A stretch of 64,000 nucleotides of DNA from Quercus robur. Its lineage: Eukaryota > Streptophyta > Magnoliopsida > Fagales > Fagaceae. The stretch is from NCBI RefSeq assembly GCF_932294415.1, contig NC_065537.1, positions 48,590,302-48,654,301 on the forward strand, given 5' to 3'. Below the pieces are notes generated by a model that worked only from the letters and a program-made list of their open reading frames with translations, did not search any database and was not told the DNA's origin. Each line of letters starts with the position of its first letter. Within the stretch, counting starts at the first letter, position 1. The position numbers and the translations under genes were made by a program. Below, piece after piece: positions 49,112-61,129 of this stretch.

Positions 49112-49532
49112 AAAAGGTGTAGGAAAGTATTACAAGAATTATTCCCAGAACGAATCTAATTGAGTGAAATAATTATTGGCACTTTCGGTGTGACCAGACT
49201 TCTTCAATAACGACATAGGTCCTACATTTCGCAGATTTCCCCTCTGTCTTTACCTTGGAATATTGAAAGGTAAAATAGTAAAATTGTGGACTATTTGTTA
49301 GAAATCATTATCCAAAAGTTGTGGTGGGATTTCTACTTTGGACAATGAGTCAATCAATATATCTTCCTTTAAAGGCATCAATATTCCATACAAGTTCACT
49401 CTCGTCCCTAATTTTTTCTTTCCCAGTCGATTTCCTATCATCTCTTGCAATTCTTCTCTGCCTTATATCAGAACCCATCGGTCCTCTTCTATTTTAAATC
49501 TTCGCAACCTTACCTTCTCTTCATAGCTCACG

Positions 49533-50538
49533 ATGGCTTTGCTGATCCCCAAAGGATCCTCCTTATTTTCTTCCACTCACCAATGGAATTATGATGTCTT
49601 CTTGAGTTTTAGAGGTGAAGATACCCGCTATGGATTTATGAGCCATTTATATCAAGTTTTGTGTGATAAGGGCTTTAATACCTTCATCGATGATAATCTT
49701 CAAAAGGGTGAAGAAATTTCAGCAGAACTTCTCAAAACCATTGAATCATTAATGATTTTGATTATCGTATTCTCTGAAAACTATGCATCATCTACTTGGT
49801 GTTTGGATGAATTAGTCAAGATTCTTGAGTGTAAAAATAACTGCAAGTTGGTCTTACCAATTTTTTACAAAGTGGATCCATCAAAAGTACGCAAACAAGA
49901 GGGAAAGTTTGGAATAGCGTTAGCTAAACATGAAGAAAAATTCAACAATAACATGGGTAAAGTGCAAAGGTGGAGGGCAGCTCTGAATGAAGCTGGTTCT
50001 TTGTCTGGATTGCATTACAGAGATGGGTATGTATCTCATGAGTCCTCTCAAGCTTCATGAGGTTAATACTGTAAATGGCTTCTCATTATTCATAACCACT
50101 ACATGCAAATTATGAAAGTATTTTATTTTGCATAGGTACATATATATTAGTGTGTGCGCGCGTTGTGATGCATGTGTTTGTGTGTGAATCTTCCTTTCCC
50201 ACTTGTTGTAAGAAAGAAATAATTTTAACATGATTCCTTGGTAGAACTAAAATTATATATAATTGATTTTGTATAAGAGTTCCATTCAATTTCTCTTTTG
50301 TATTTTTTTGGTTTTTATACTTAGATAGTTGAAGGAAGAAGGTTTCAAACCTTGGATATCTTCGTTAAAATCATTAGAAGATGTCAATTGAACTATAATA
50401 TTCCTGGCAATAACTTTTGGATATACACCACTGTCAATTTCTTTAAAACCTTCTCCACTCTCCCTTTGTGTGTGTGTTAAAAAACTTAGTATTCTAAAAA
50501 AATAAAAATAAATAAATAAACACTAGGAGGTACCAATC

Positions 50539-50570
<32 letters not shown>

Positions 50571-52070
50571 GCCAAAACTAAGAGAAAAACCAATTAGGTT
50601 TCAAATTGGAATTCAATTAAAGTCTAATTTTGTGTCACATGTCCCATCTAATCTAAAATTTTAAATTTTTGTGCCAAATGAGTTAATTTGGTGTAAAAAT
50701 TAAATTTCAATTAGAGTTTTATTTTGCACCACATGTCTCATCTAATCTAATTTTTTTTTAATTTTTGTATCAAATGAATTAATTCAATATAAAAAACGAG
50801 GAGTCGAATATATGTAAACCGTAAAAAATCATAATCATATATATAACTTTATATATAAAATTAGAAGAAAAGAGAGTTTGAATGATTTTATATTTATGAG
50901 TCATTTTTTTGTGTAACTAAAAGTAATTCAAATCTATAAGTTATTTATGTAATAACCATGACTATGTACGGTCCATTATTAACTAAGTAATATATTAAAC
51001 CAAAACTTAGAGAAAATTCAAATAGAATCAAAATTGGATTTTGCTTGTGCTAACTTTTCATAAAAATTAAATTGTTTAGATTTTTGTTGTTATTTTTTCT
51101 ATAAACTAATGAGCATATTTTTTATATTGTTTGTATTTAGATATTTTGTATGCGAAGATCTTGAACCTAAAAAACTTTAATTGAGTTAAATGATCTCATG
51201 CACCTATCCTCCTTCAATTTAGGAGATACTATTGGACCAATCTATTCTTTTGATTTTGTGTTGTATTTAGTATAATTTCAAGTACAGTGATTGTGAATTG
51301 ATATTGTATATGCAGTATCCAATAGTAATTTTCAAAATTATATACGTAATAGTAATGTAACGAGAAACTTTGGATAATTAACATCATAAAAATTGCAAAG
51401 AAAAACTATTTTAGTACCTCTAAATGTCTTGGTCAAACTAATATTTTATATATTTATTAACTCAAACTAACATTAATAGCACTATAAAATTTATCGTGCA
51501 TAAACACAAGTTTTATACTAGTTGAACTATAATGCTGTTGGCAATAACTCCTCTCTCTCAAAAACTTATTTTCCATTCCATAATTGAGCTAGTATTGTGT
51601 TAGAAGGAGGCAATATCTATTTTCTTATTTTTAAATCTTTGAGTCATTCTAGGGGTAATCATTATTGAAAACTTTTTTCTCTTAAGTTTTACTCTAGTGG
51701 TGGATGGTTTCCACATAATTTACTTATGTCTTGAAACGTAAATATTTTTGAAACATAAATATTAAATTTTATGAACTAATTATATAGCCAAATTAAAAGA
51801 TTATGAAGCGTAAACTATTCTTAAAGCTCATTTATCATAGTTAATGTTTTCAAATATCTCAATCAAGACATTTTGTAAAATAAATAAGAGAGTTACACAA
51901 TTGCCAAAGAAAATTGTTGGTTCCACATTTTTTTAAAAAAAATAATAAAATCTTTGAACAATTTACAAAAAATTAGCTAGCTCACAAAAAATCATATAAT
52001 TTTCACTTTATCATTTTAATCACTAAAAAGAACTTACAAAAAGAAAAAAAAAATTATAATAATAAGATAG

Positions 52071-52102
<32 letters not shown>

Positions 52103-55100
52103 CACTGGTATAGTGGCTTGGCTGTCTTTAAGACATTTTGTGCCACTACAAGAGATCCTAAATATGACAGAATTTAGGTATAGTACCTTAAGTGCTGTTC
52201 CTAAGGTTTTTCTTTTAAAATTCAGTTATGTGGCTATTTAACTAAAAAATACACTTCCATCCTATAAGAAAAAATCCATATGGCAAAATCTTAAGAGATG
52301 AATCTAAGAAACACCAAAGAATCTAAGAAACATCACCTAAGTATTGTACCTAAGTCTTGCCCTCTTGAATATACATCTCAACCGCTGCAACCGTTCACTA
52401 CTCCACAACCCCCAGATACAACAACTTATCCACATTCGTTGTAAGATACTTTAGTTTGTTATACACCATAGAGCAAAAGCTCCACCAAAGAAACACAATT
52501 CTTTGTCCAAAAATTATCTCTACAAAAAATACAACTCTATACACATATTCTCCTATAATAGTTGTATATCCACTAAGTATAGGAAATGGGTCTCCACTAA
52601 GCTTTTTCAATGAATTATCTATAAGTATAACCTCAAAATTTTCAAATAGAAACCCAATTTGACTATCAAAGATGTTATTTAATTAAAAAAAATATTTAAG
52701 TTGCACATTATATCAAAACAAAAAACAACAAGTCTAACTCATTACACCTTCTTATGCTTTGTGATTCGCAGCAACCTTGAATCGAAATTTATCCAAGGAA
52801 TTATGGAAAAGATATCAAGTACTAAGTTAAAATGCACAAGGTTATTTGTTGCTAAACACCCTGTTGGAGTAGATACTCACGCAAAGGCCATAGAAATGTT
52901 GTTAGATATTGAGTCAACTGATTTTTGAATAGTAGGGATTCATGGTCTTGGGGGAATAGGTAAGACTACAATTGCAAAGGCTGTTTATAACAGGATTTTT
53001 GACCGTTTTGAAAGAAGTAGCTTTTTAGAGAATGTTAAAGAAAAATCTAGGACAATCGATGGCATAATACAACTACAAAGGACACTTCTTTATGAGATCT
53101 TGGAAGATAAAGATTTGAAGGTGGACAACATTTCCAAAGGGATCAATGTGATAAAGGAAAGACTTTGTAGTAAAAGGATTTTTTTAATTCTTGATGATGT
53201 GGATAAATTGAAACAAATAGAAAACTTGCTTGGAGAATTTAATTGGTTTGCTTCTGGAAGTAGAGTCATTATAACAACAAGAGATGAACACTTGTTAACC
53301 ATTCTTGGAAAAGTTTGTACAACTTATAAGGTCAAGGAATTAGACAAACATGAAGCTCTTCAACTTTTTGAAGAGCATGCTTTCCTGGGAAACAAACTCG
53401 AGAAAGATTATTATGAACTTGCAAACCAAGTTATAAATTATGCCAAAGGCCTTCCCCTAGCTCTTGTAATAATTGGTTCTGATTTGTGTGGAAGATCTAA
53501 ACTTGAATGGAAAAGTGCATTAGATAAGTATGAAAAAATTCCCAATGAAGATATTCAAGAAATACTCAAAATTAGTTATGATGGATTGGAAGGAACCGAA
53601 CAAGATATTTTTCTTGATATTGCATGTTTCTTCAAAGGATGGCACAAGGATCTTGTTGTAAATATATTAGATGCCTTTGAATCATATCCAAATTCTGGTA
53701 TTTCAAGACTTGTTAATAAGTCTCTTATAATTGTTGATCAACATGACACATTTTCGATGCATGACTTGATACAACAAATGGGTAAGGAAATTGTTCGCCG
53801 TGAATCGCCACAAATCCTCGGAAAGCGTAGCAGGTTATGGCATTATAAGGATGCTCATGAAATACTAACTGAAAATAAGGTAAAATTACTTTTTTCTTCA
53901 AATTTGCCTCTTTTTTTGTCACCATTTTTTTTAACATTGCATAAAACTCATGTTTATTAGTATCATTTTTTTTTAATAAAATTTCAAAACCATTGTATAC
54001 TTATTTCAATCTATTCTTTATCCAATTAGGGGTCAAACAAAATTCGAGGCATAATGTTGTATTCGCCTAAACCAGTTACAGTACAATTACACAACGAAGC
54101 TTTCCAAAGGATGGAAAATCTCAAATTTCTTATAGTTTATAATATAAATATTTGTGAACCACTTAAATATCTTCCAAATGGGTTAAGGTTTCTTCATTGG
54201 GGTAATTATCCTTTTCCCTTGCCATCCAAATATTGTCCTCAAAAACTTGTTGCTCTCGAGATGCCAGGTAGTCAAATCAAATTGGAAAAGCTATTCAAGC
54301 AGGTATGATTATTATAATATTTATAATTTCATTAAATTTATATTTTTAACTTTTTTGAAAATAAAATTTGATTTTTTTTCCAGGATTTCCAATTTGAAAA
54401 TTTGAAACGTATCAATCTCGAATCTTGTGGATTTATTAAGAAATTACCAGAATTATGCACCCCAAACTTGGAGATATTGGATCTTTTTGGTTGTGTAAAT
54501 TTAGTTGAGATTCATGAATCAGTTGGATTTCTTGATAAGCTTAAAACATGGAGACTCTCTTGTTGCGAAGGGCTTAAAATTCTTCCAAGTAACCTCATGT
54601 TGAAATCTCTTAATTCTTTTGATCTTTTTAGATGTTCAAGTCTTGAGAAGTTCCCTAATATTCATCCTGAAATGAAATGTTTAAGAGATTTAGATTTGCA
54701 AGAGAGTGGTATTAGAGAGTTGCCTTCATCAATTGGATATCTAGGTGGGCTTACAAAATTATGCCTACGTGATTGCCCAAATCTTAGGGATCTTCCGGAC
54801 ACCATTTCTGGATATGGATTTTTGATGATGGAACATCTAGATCTCAAACACTGTCTAAATCTAAATAAATTAGACTTTTTGATGCAGCCTAATTACTTCC
54901 CTGCATTGAAAAGTATATCTCTATCTAGAACCAATATTATTACCATTCCTGAAAGCATAAGTAGATTTCCTAGATTAATCTCACTTTCTATTCAAAATTG
55001 CAAGCAACTACGTGAAATTCTAGGCCTTCCAAAATCGATAAAATGTGTAGATGCAACAGATTGCTTCAAATTGGATCTACAATCATTATTGAGTCAGGTC

Positions 55101-56151
55101 TATCTCTTAACTTATTAGCAATTTTGTTACTTCCCTAAAAAAATATAGTATGCTTTCTAAACTGAAGTTTATTAAATTTTCTAATTGCAAGCAGGTTGAA
55201 GTAATTATGGGGATTTTACCAAATACATCATGTGAAGGTGCAGGAACCAACCTATTAATAAATACACAGTTATCTGATGACTTTGCATCTAAAACTGAAT
55301 CAGAAGATGAGGGCATTACTTGTTTTATTATAGCACCAGGAGCTGAGATTCCAGAGTGGTGTAATCATCGAAGTGTTGGAAATTACATTTCATTCTGGGT
55401 TGGTCGCAAATTTCCAAAAATCGCTCTCTGTATTGCTCTTGGACAGAATGAGCCACATCAGCATGTTGCAGTTTACTTTTACATCAATGGTCGTGGAAAA
55501 TATGTCTATTTGAGAAGAACTTTTGAGGAAAATTCTAGTTATCTATGGTTAGTTCCTTCGTGTCGTTCGTTTTTACAAAATCATTTGGACGTCTCATATC
55601 CATCCGAACAGAATCTTGTTGAGTTTGTATATGAAATCAAACCCAAAAGGTGTCATCGTAGACATTGTCCTTCTTATAAGTCAAGACCACAAAATCCTAC
55701 GGTCATCAAAAGGTGGGGAGTTCATGTAGAATGCATTTGTTGTCCTCACAAATCTGGTATTCCTTACCTTCCATTTCAAAGTGCAGAGTCTTCCTCAGTC
55801 CATGATAACTCCAAGCCCCTGCCTTTACTAGCTTTTTTCCCCTCTTCTTCTGCGTCAGATATGGATAGGAGGAATTTCAACAATGAAGGAGATTTGGGGA
55901 TTTCAATAGAAACAACAACTATTGCGTTTGACACTGCTTGGAGGAGGGACTTTGATCCTGATGAGTTTAAATTGACTTTACCACCAAAAGCGATTTTCTC
56001 CTCACAATTACAATATGATGACCCCTGCTGGTGTCAAAAAACCAAATATGAGTCTCCAGGGTGTATTTTAGTGAATGCTGGTGGGTTTTCTTTGGTCGCT
56101 GATGGTGCTGAGCTCCCACTTTTACTACATCGTTCTCCCACTTGGTTTTGA
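49533..56151 (+). pseudogene. TNL resistance gene, copy B: nearly intact, with one premature stop before the P-loop
   Basis: Exons by GT-AG and frame: 49533-50026 (TIR: YDVFLSFRGEDTRYGF, SENYASSTWCLDELVKILE, with the catalytic Glu in CLDEL), 52772-53879 (NB-ARC), 54030-54302 and 54384-55097 (LRR; IPSSIGYLGGL-type repeats) and 55195-56151 (C-JID: PGAEIPEWCNHRSVGNYISF). All four junctions keep the frame (phase 2, then 0, 0, 0). NB-ARC motifs: GLGGIGKTT at 52944, FLENVKEKS, LILDDVDKL, GSRVIITTRDEHLL, GLPLALVIIG, FLDIACFFKGW, SMHDL. The lesion: TGA at 52926-52928 where copy A has CGA, a CpG transition. As it stands the mRNA would encode a TIR plus linker of about 216 residues, a TIR-only form; readthrough or an allele with CGA would give a full NLR. 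The LRR is 26 residues shorter than in copy A. Listed as a pseudogene because of the stop, but it may be functional as a TIR protein. Confidence 0.88.
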
Positions 56152-56896
56152 GGCTTTTGAAGGAATTTCATAATGATTTGAGTTTATCACCAAATGATTC
56201 ATGATGCAGTAGAACGTCAGCCTCCTCTGGTCCCTGATACAACTAATGGATCTGATTTTGGCTTGGGCCAGCATTAGGCTCAACTGTTAGTGGTGCGTGT
56301 GTTGCATTTGGGTTTGTCTTCAATGGCCCCTGACTCTGTAAATGATGACTCTGATTTCAATGTGTACACCGTCGAAGAATATGAGGATACCTTGATCAAA
56401 CTTCAAACAATTTTTGCCTTTCTTCTTTCCTTTGATTCCCATCTCTCCAATTCCAATTTAGCACCCTTCACTTGTAAGTATTACAACTCCAAACCCTTCT
56501 CTTTTTTCTTTTTCTTTTTGGGTATTTGAATGGTGTTGTTTTTAGTGATATTGAGTGATTGCTTTGTTTCTTGGACATTATATGCCTAAAGGAAGTGCTT
56601 TTAGGTCTTGTGAATGGGGATTGTTTTAGCTTCTGTTGTGGAGGTTTTTGTTATGTTGTGTATGCTTTCATATTTTATGAGTAATAGTTATGAGTAATAG
56701 GGTCATGACCTTTGTAGTCATGTGATACTTATTTAGCTTAAAAATGGTTTATAAAGTTTAAAGAAAGTTTTTTTTTTTTTTTTTGGAGTGGAAGATTGTT
56801 ACCCTGTTGAGACGGTAGCCTGATATGTCTTCTTCTTCTTCCTTTTCTTTTTTTTGGGGGGGGGGGGGGGGGGGGGGGGGGCGGTGGTGGGGGGAG
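56152..56896 (+). other. Decayed or out-of-frame TNL C-terminal tail and 3' flank (copy B only)
   Basis: After the stop at 56149-56151 the other frames still read protein-like segments such as QPPLVPDTTNGSDFGLG and LGLSSMAPDSVNDDSDFN (about 56210-56362). This style resembles the acidic C-terminal tails of related TNLs, so the original reading frame probably ran further and was shifted. The rest is T-rich, with a G run. Confidence 0.4.
56856..56881 (+). repeat. Poly-G homopolymer (26 bp)
   Basis: Uninterrupted guanines after TTTTCTTTTTTTT, followed by CGGTGGTGGGGGG. It lies a few bases from the point where homology with copy A resumes (56897), and could form quadruplexes or mark a fragile junction. 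The Pro-rich minus-strand frames over it are artefacts. Confidence 0.85.
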
Positions 56897-58023
56897 TAAT
56901 AGCAATAGAAACAATTCCAAGAGAGAATGACAGTTTTATAGTGCAAAATTTGATTATTCATTGAGATAGCTGTGCGACATAATTAAATTCTGCAGCTTGG
57001 AAGGCCTTTCACCAAAAACTAGATAAATATTAGAGGACTGCATGCCTATAGCAAGGGATTCTATTCAATGCTTGTGGTTGTCTTTTGGTAATTAGCTCGT
57101 AAAACTTCTTGGCCAGTTAAAGTCAACTAATAATATTTAGTGATCTTTGATTAACTTTGTAAATATTTTGAAATTATTTCTTTACTTTTAGATTAAACTA
57201 GTATAATACATGCAAATGATATTTTACATGACGCCAAAATATTGGCCACTCCAACTAGCGAAGTGCCTACATTGGGTTTCTGACAAAGTGACAATAGAAA
57301 CAGGACCTCAGTGGATTGATCTGTGAGATGGCTTGATCATGCACTACGTTGAGTCCAGTAAGAGTTGTAAGGTATAAGTTACATAATCTGACAACCATAT
57401 TTGGACATCATAAGTTACATAATCCCCCTCCTCTTTACTGGCCTTGATTTGTTTCATAATCTGACAACTATATTTGTCATATATCACTGACAAAAAAAAT
57501 TTGTCACAGATTTAGTGCAAAATGTTTCATGTGGCCTATCTCATATGCAACCTATTAAAAATGAGAATTTCAGATTAGGAATTAGAAGAATTGAAGATCC
57601 AATGCTTGATCTTTAATATCAAATGTTGACTTCGGTCTGAGGGTGTATAGTTGGTTCCTGACTTTGCTAGTTGGCGTGCATTTGTTTAAGCTTATTAGTT
57701 GGGATTTTTTATTTTATTTTAAGTCAGTTTATGTAGAAGTTTTTAAACATTCAATTTATTTATTGAATGCGAATGTAAAAAAAAAAAATACCTGTTTCAC
57801 GTGTCTACAAATTTCTTGGCCACAATTTCACTACTTCTTTTGAAAGTAGTTATGTTTGAATTCAGTTAGATGACCTTAGGTTCACATGTTAAGGATGCTT
57901 AATAGGATTAGGTGTTTCAGGTTTCGAAATTCTACTCTGGCAATGAGGATGCAGAATTATCATCATTAGCAACAAATGGCTCCTGACATTATTATTTGAA
58001 AAAATTTATGATAAATGTTTGTT

Positions 58024-58302
58024 GTGGATGTTGATTCTATTTTTTGGTGAACGGGGCTCAACAATTTAAACAAAATTCTTAAAAATAAAAGGAGATAGAA
58101 CATGGAACTTTTAGGTGCAATTGTGAAACTTTAATTTTACCTGATATTTAGGCTGCTCACTGGGAGGAATCAATCACAGAAATACACACATGTAGTTAAA
58201 GTAAAATGTGAGGTTCACCATGCCTGGCATTCTGCTGATGCCATCCCTACTTTAGTAAAGGTGGAGGTCTGAAAGAATTTGGTATTGCCAATAGTTCATG
58301 GA

Positions 58303-58343
<41 letters not shown>

Positions 58344-59390
58344 TGCATAAGAAACAAAACAACTCAGCTAATAATATTGAAACCTAAAAGGGCTATGCTG
58401 GATCCTATGCCTTAAATAGTTTAACTATATTAAGAAGTGAAGAATTTGATTATGCATATATTTATCAGACATGTTAAGCCTAACCAATACATATTACAGC
58501 AGGAATTTGCCAAAAGATTTTCCCTTTTTGATGATTAATCATTTTGTTGAGATGAGGTCCCACTTCAAGAGTGGCCTGGTCAATCATTCTTTTGCTGCAG
58601 CATTAGGGAACTCCTTTTGATAGTTTCGTTTTGTTATAAGTCGTGTTTAATCTACTGTGTATGTCAACTGTTACCATCTGTTTGTTCTCTTTTTAATTAT
58701 TTTATATGTTTGTACAGCCAAGGTTAGCCCACAGTTTATTTATTTATTTTTATCTGTCATATCTTCCAATTCAGAAGCTAACAACATGTACAATACACCA
58801 AAAAAGGGAGGGATAAACGGAGTCCCTTAGTATTTGTGAAAACAGAGAAAACAAAGTAATTTGAGATAGTAATAATAAAAAAAATATATATTTAAAAAAA
58901 TGAAGATGTGTATAACCTTCATTGCACTTACCTGATTTCTACCTATTTAGTAGTTGGGTAATTGGTTTGGGGATCATATTGATGTACATTGCTCAAGCAA
59001 TATTTTTGTTTGAAATCTTCAATTGCGAAATGTCTATCAATCCAATATTGCTATTGCGGTGATTTTGGGATGTTTTGGTGTGTGATATTTTACTAGGTTA
59101 GCTAGTCAATTAGAACATGTTGGCCAAAAATTGAGCTGATGGGCTTCCTAAAATACCTTTGATTGGGATCTCTAGAAGAACATAATACATTTTCAATTGA
59201 TTGTTGGGTTTCTTTTCTTAAATGATATAAAAGAACAAGTTTTTAGTTGTTTGTTTGTTTGTTTGTTTGTTTCTCTGTTAATTGGTACTAGAATTAACAG
59301 GATTGCAAGGCCACAACTTCATCTTTGTGAGAAAAACAACAGGGAAATTTGCTATGTAACATGATTTGTGAAACATATTCATTAGTAAGC
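58024..59390. other. AT-rich intergenic region, no gene
   Basis: Contains a 36-bp poly-T run (58305-58340), short (TTTA)n and a (TTTG)n tract near 59251-59270. No credible coding frame on either strand. Confidence 0.6.
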
Positions 59391-59395
59391 ACATT

Positions 59396-60000
59396 TTCAA
59401 AACTTATTAACAAAGTAGTATCTTGAGCCTCAGAGGCTCAAGTTCAGTGATAAAACTCGAGTATTAGAGACTCAAATTCGCAGATGATGTGGATAAATAA
59501 TTCACGTGGAACTGGAGTCTCTCAAACTCAATTTCTATAGAGAAACCAAGAAAGTGAACCAGACCTCTGTTCTCTAAAAGAAGAAGACGCTGGAGAAAGA
59601 AGAAGATCTAGGGTTCTCTAAATCTGATCTGAGTAGGAGTATTTTCTGATTTTTTGGGTTTGGGTGTTTGAGAAATGAGATTTTTGGATATGAGAATATA
59701 TGAATCCATGGGGGTGGGGGTGTGTTTTGATTTGTGTTGGAGAAAGAAGAAAGAAAGAAGGAAGATTGATTTGGGTCTGGAGAAAGAAGAAGAAAGCAGG
59801 AAGAACAGGAGAATGAGCAAGAAAGAAGAAAGCAAGAACTTGAGTTCCACGTGGATTTTATATCCACCTCAGCTTTGCCACCACTTAGAACTCGAGTCTC
59901 AAGAAACTTAAGTCTCTAAAATTCGAGATACTAGTTTGCAAAATAATTTGCAAAATGTTAACTAGCAAAATTGTTAGCAAAATGGTATTAAAGGGCAAAA
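59396..60000. mobile_element. Foldback element (about 0.6 kb)
   Basis: The left arm (AGTATCTTGAGCCTC, ACTCGAGTATTAGAGACTCA, ATGTGGATAAATAATTCACG, TGGAACTGGAGTCT) is mirrored by the right arm (GAGTTCCACGTGGATTTTAT, ATCCACCTCAG, ACTCGAGTCTCAAG, TCGAGATACTAGTTTGCAAA). Outside these, ATTTGCTATGTAACAT and ATTTGCAAAATGTTAAC extend the symmetry. The centre is purine-rich (GAAGAAAGAAGAA) and yields overlapping Ser-rich minus-strand frames that I do not accept as genes. Confidence 0.75.
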
Positions 60001-60222
60001 AAATCCGGATAACAACTATAGCTGCTGATGAAATTCCTTTATCCCTAAAGCTTTTGTTTTTTTGTCCCTAAGAGATATCTTTGTATGCTTTGAGACCCTC
60101 TGTTTATTACTTTGAATTGATAAACTATATATATTTGGTGCAAACGGGTAAAAATGTAAACTATATATCCCATCTTAGTTTATATATATATTTTATATGA
60201 TAATGCTATTCATAAATTACTA

Positions 60223-60410
60223 TCTGTTCAGTACCACCTCCAAATTTCATATCAAGATTGCCTGGCCATGGTGGAATAGCTTGAGCACCAGTTTCAACAT
60301 GAAAGACTTGCATAAATGGATTGTGGTTTTCTGTTTGGTATGATTCTGCCTTAAATCTGCACAACCGTTCCTTGGAATTTTAGGGGATTTCACCATGTAT
60401 TGCATTGTCC
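60223..60410 (-). pseudogene. Exon-like fragment of an unidentified gene, copy 1
   Basis: On the minus strand one frame reads KERLCRFKAESYQTEN, then HNPFMQVFHVETGAQAIPPW and PGNLDMKFGGGTEQ, preceded by a possible AG acceptor. It is close to a second copy at 60591-60776, and the composition is protein-like (GAQAIPPWPG, FGGGTE). I do not recognise the family. There is no start codon, and neighbouring exons are not found. Confidence 0.45.
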
Positions 60411-60590
60411 ATTGTGACATAGAAGATTTCAAATAATAATTTTGTGGGTTACGTAGTACTTTACCTCTTGCAAGGCCAGGTAAAATCTTATATCCGAGTT
60501 TTTTTTTTGGTTCAAATATTAAAATTGCTCTTTAGATGACTTTTCTTCTATGCAGTAAAATTTTCTTGTTTACCATTAACCCTTTCTTTT

Positions 60591-60776
60591 TGTTCAGTGC
60601 CACCTCCAAATTTCATATCAAGATTACCTGGGCCATGGTGGAATAGCTTGAGCACCAGTTTCAACATGAAAGACTTTGCATAAATGGATTGTGGTTTTCC
60701 TGTTTGGTATGATTCTGCCTTAAATCTGCACAACCGTTCCTTGGATTTTTAGGGGATTTCACTATGTATTGTGTAA
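60591..60776 (-). pseudogene. Exon-like fragment of an unidentified gene, copy 2
   Basis: Direct repeat of 60223-60410 about 368 bp away, with extra single bases (for example CCTGGGCC for CCTGGCC, GACTTTGC for GACTTGC, TTTTCCTG for TTTTCTG). These shift the frame relative to copy 1 at three places, so at most one copy can be in frame. The start TTGTTCAGTGCCACCTCC is matched by CTGTTCAGTACCACCTCC. Confidence 0.6.
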
Positions 60777-61129
60777 AGTTATGTTTTTTTAATGAACAGA
60801 AACTGTTTTTTTTTTTTTTTTCTTTTTTTTTTTTTATCCACAGTACAAAAAATTTTCGCTAAAAAAATGTGTTACTTTTTTGTTTCAATATACACAATTT
60901 TTTTTGCTAAAAAAATATGTTGCTTTTTTGTTTTATTTAATGGGCACATAATTGTAAATTTATACCAACTTCACTTTTTAATTCTCTCATTTTTCTTCTC
61001 AACTAAACAAATAAATTTTTCATTTGTCTACTTTTTTATCCTCACAACAAAACACAAATAGAAGAAAATTAAACTTCTTCTATCCTCCCATTTTTTATCC
61101 CCTCCCAATTTTCTATCCTCTCATTTTTT

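Larger units (their letters stand above)
49112..58023 (+). repeat. Segmental duplication in the NLR cluster, copy B
   Basis: Starts at AAAAGGTGTAGGAAAGTATT (copy A at 25054) and ends after GATAAATGTTTGTT (copy A about 40275). Includes the TNL, its promoter (the 230 bp before the ATG are close to identical in both copies) and 1.1 kb of 3' flank. The copy B-only portion 56030-56896 is the part replaced by retroelements in copy A. Confidence 0.9.

Noticed and set aside
56738-56961. Poly-proline frames
   Set aside because: Direct products of the poly-G run read on the minus strand.
59574-59911. Overlapping Ser/Phe-rich and Lys-rich frames of 78-97 codons
   Set aside because: They lie inside the purine-rich loop of a foldback element and mirror each other on opposite strands.
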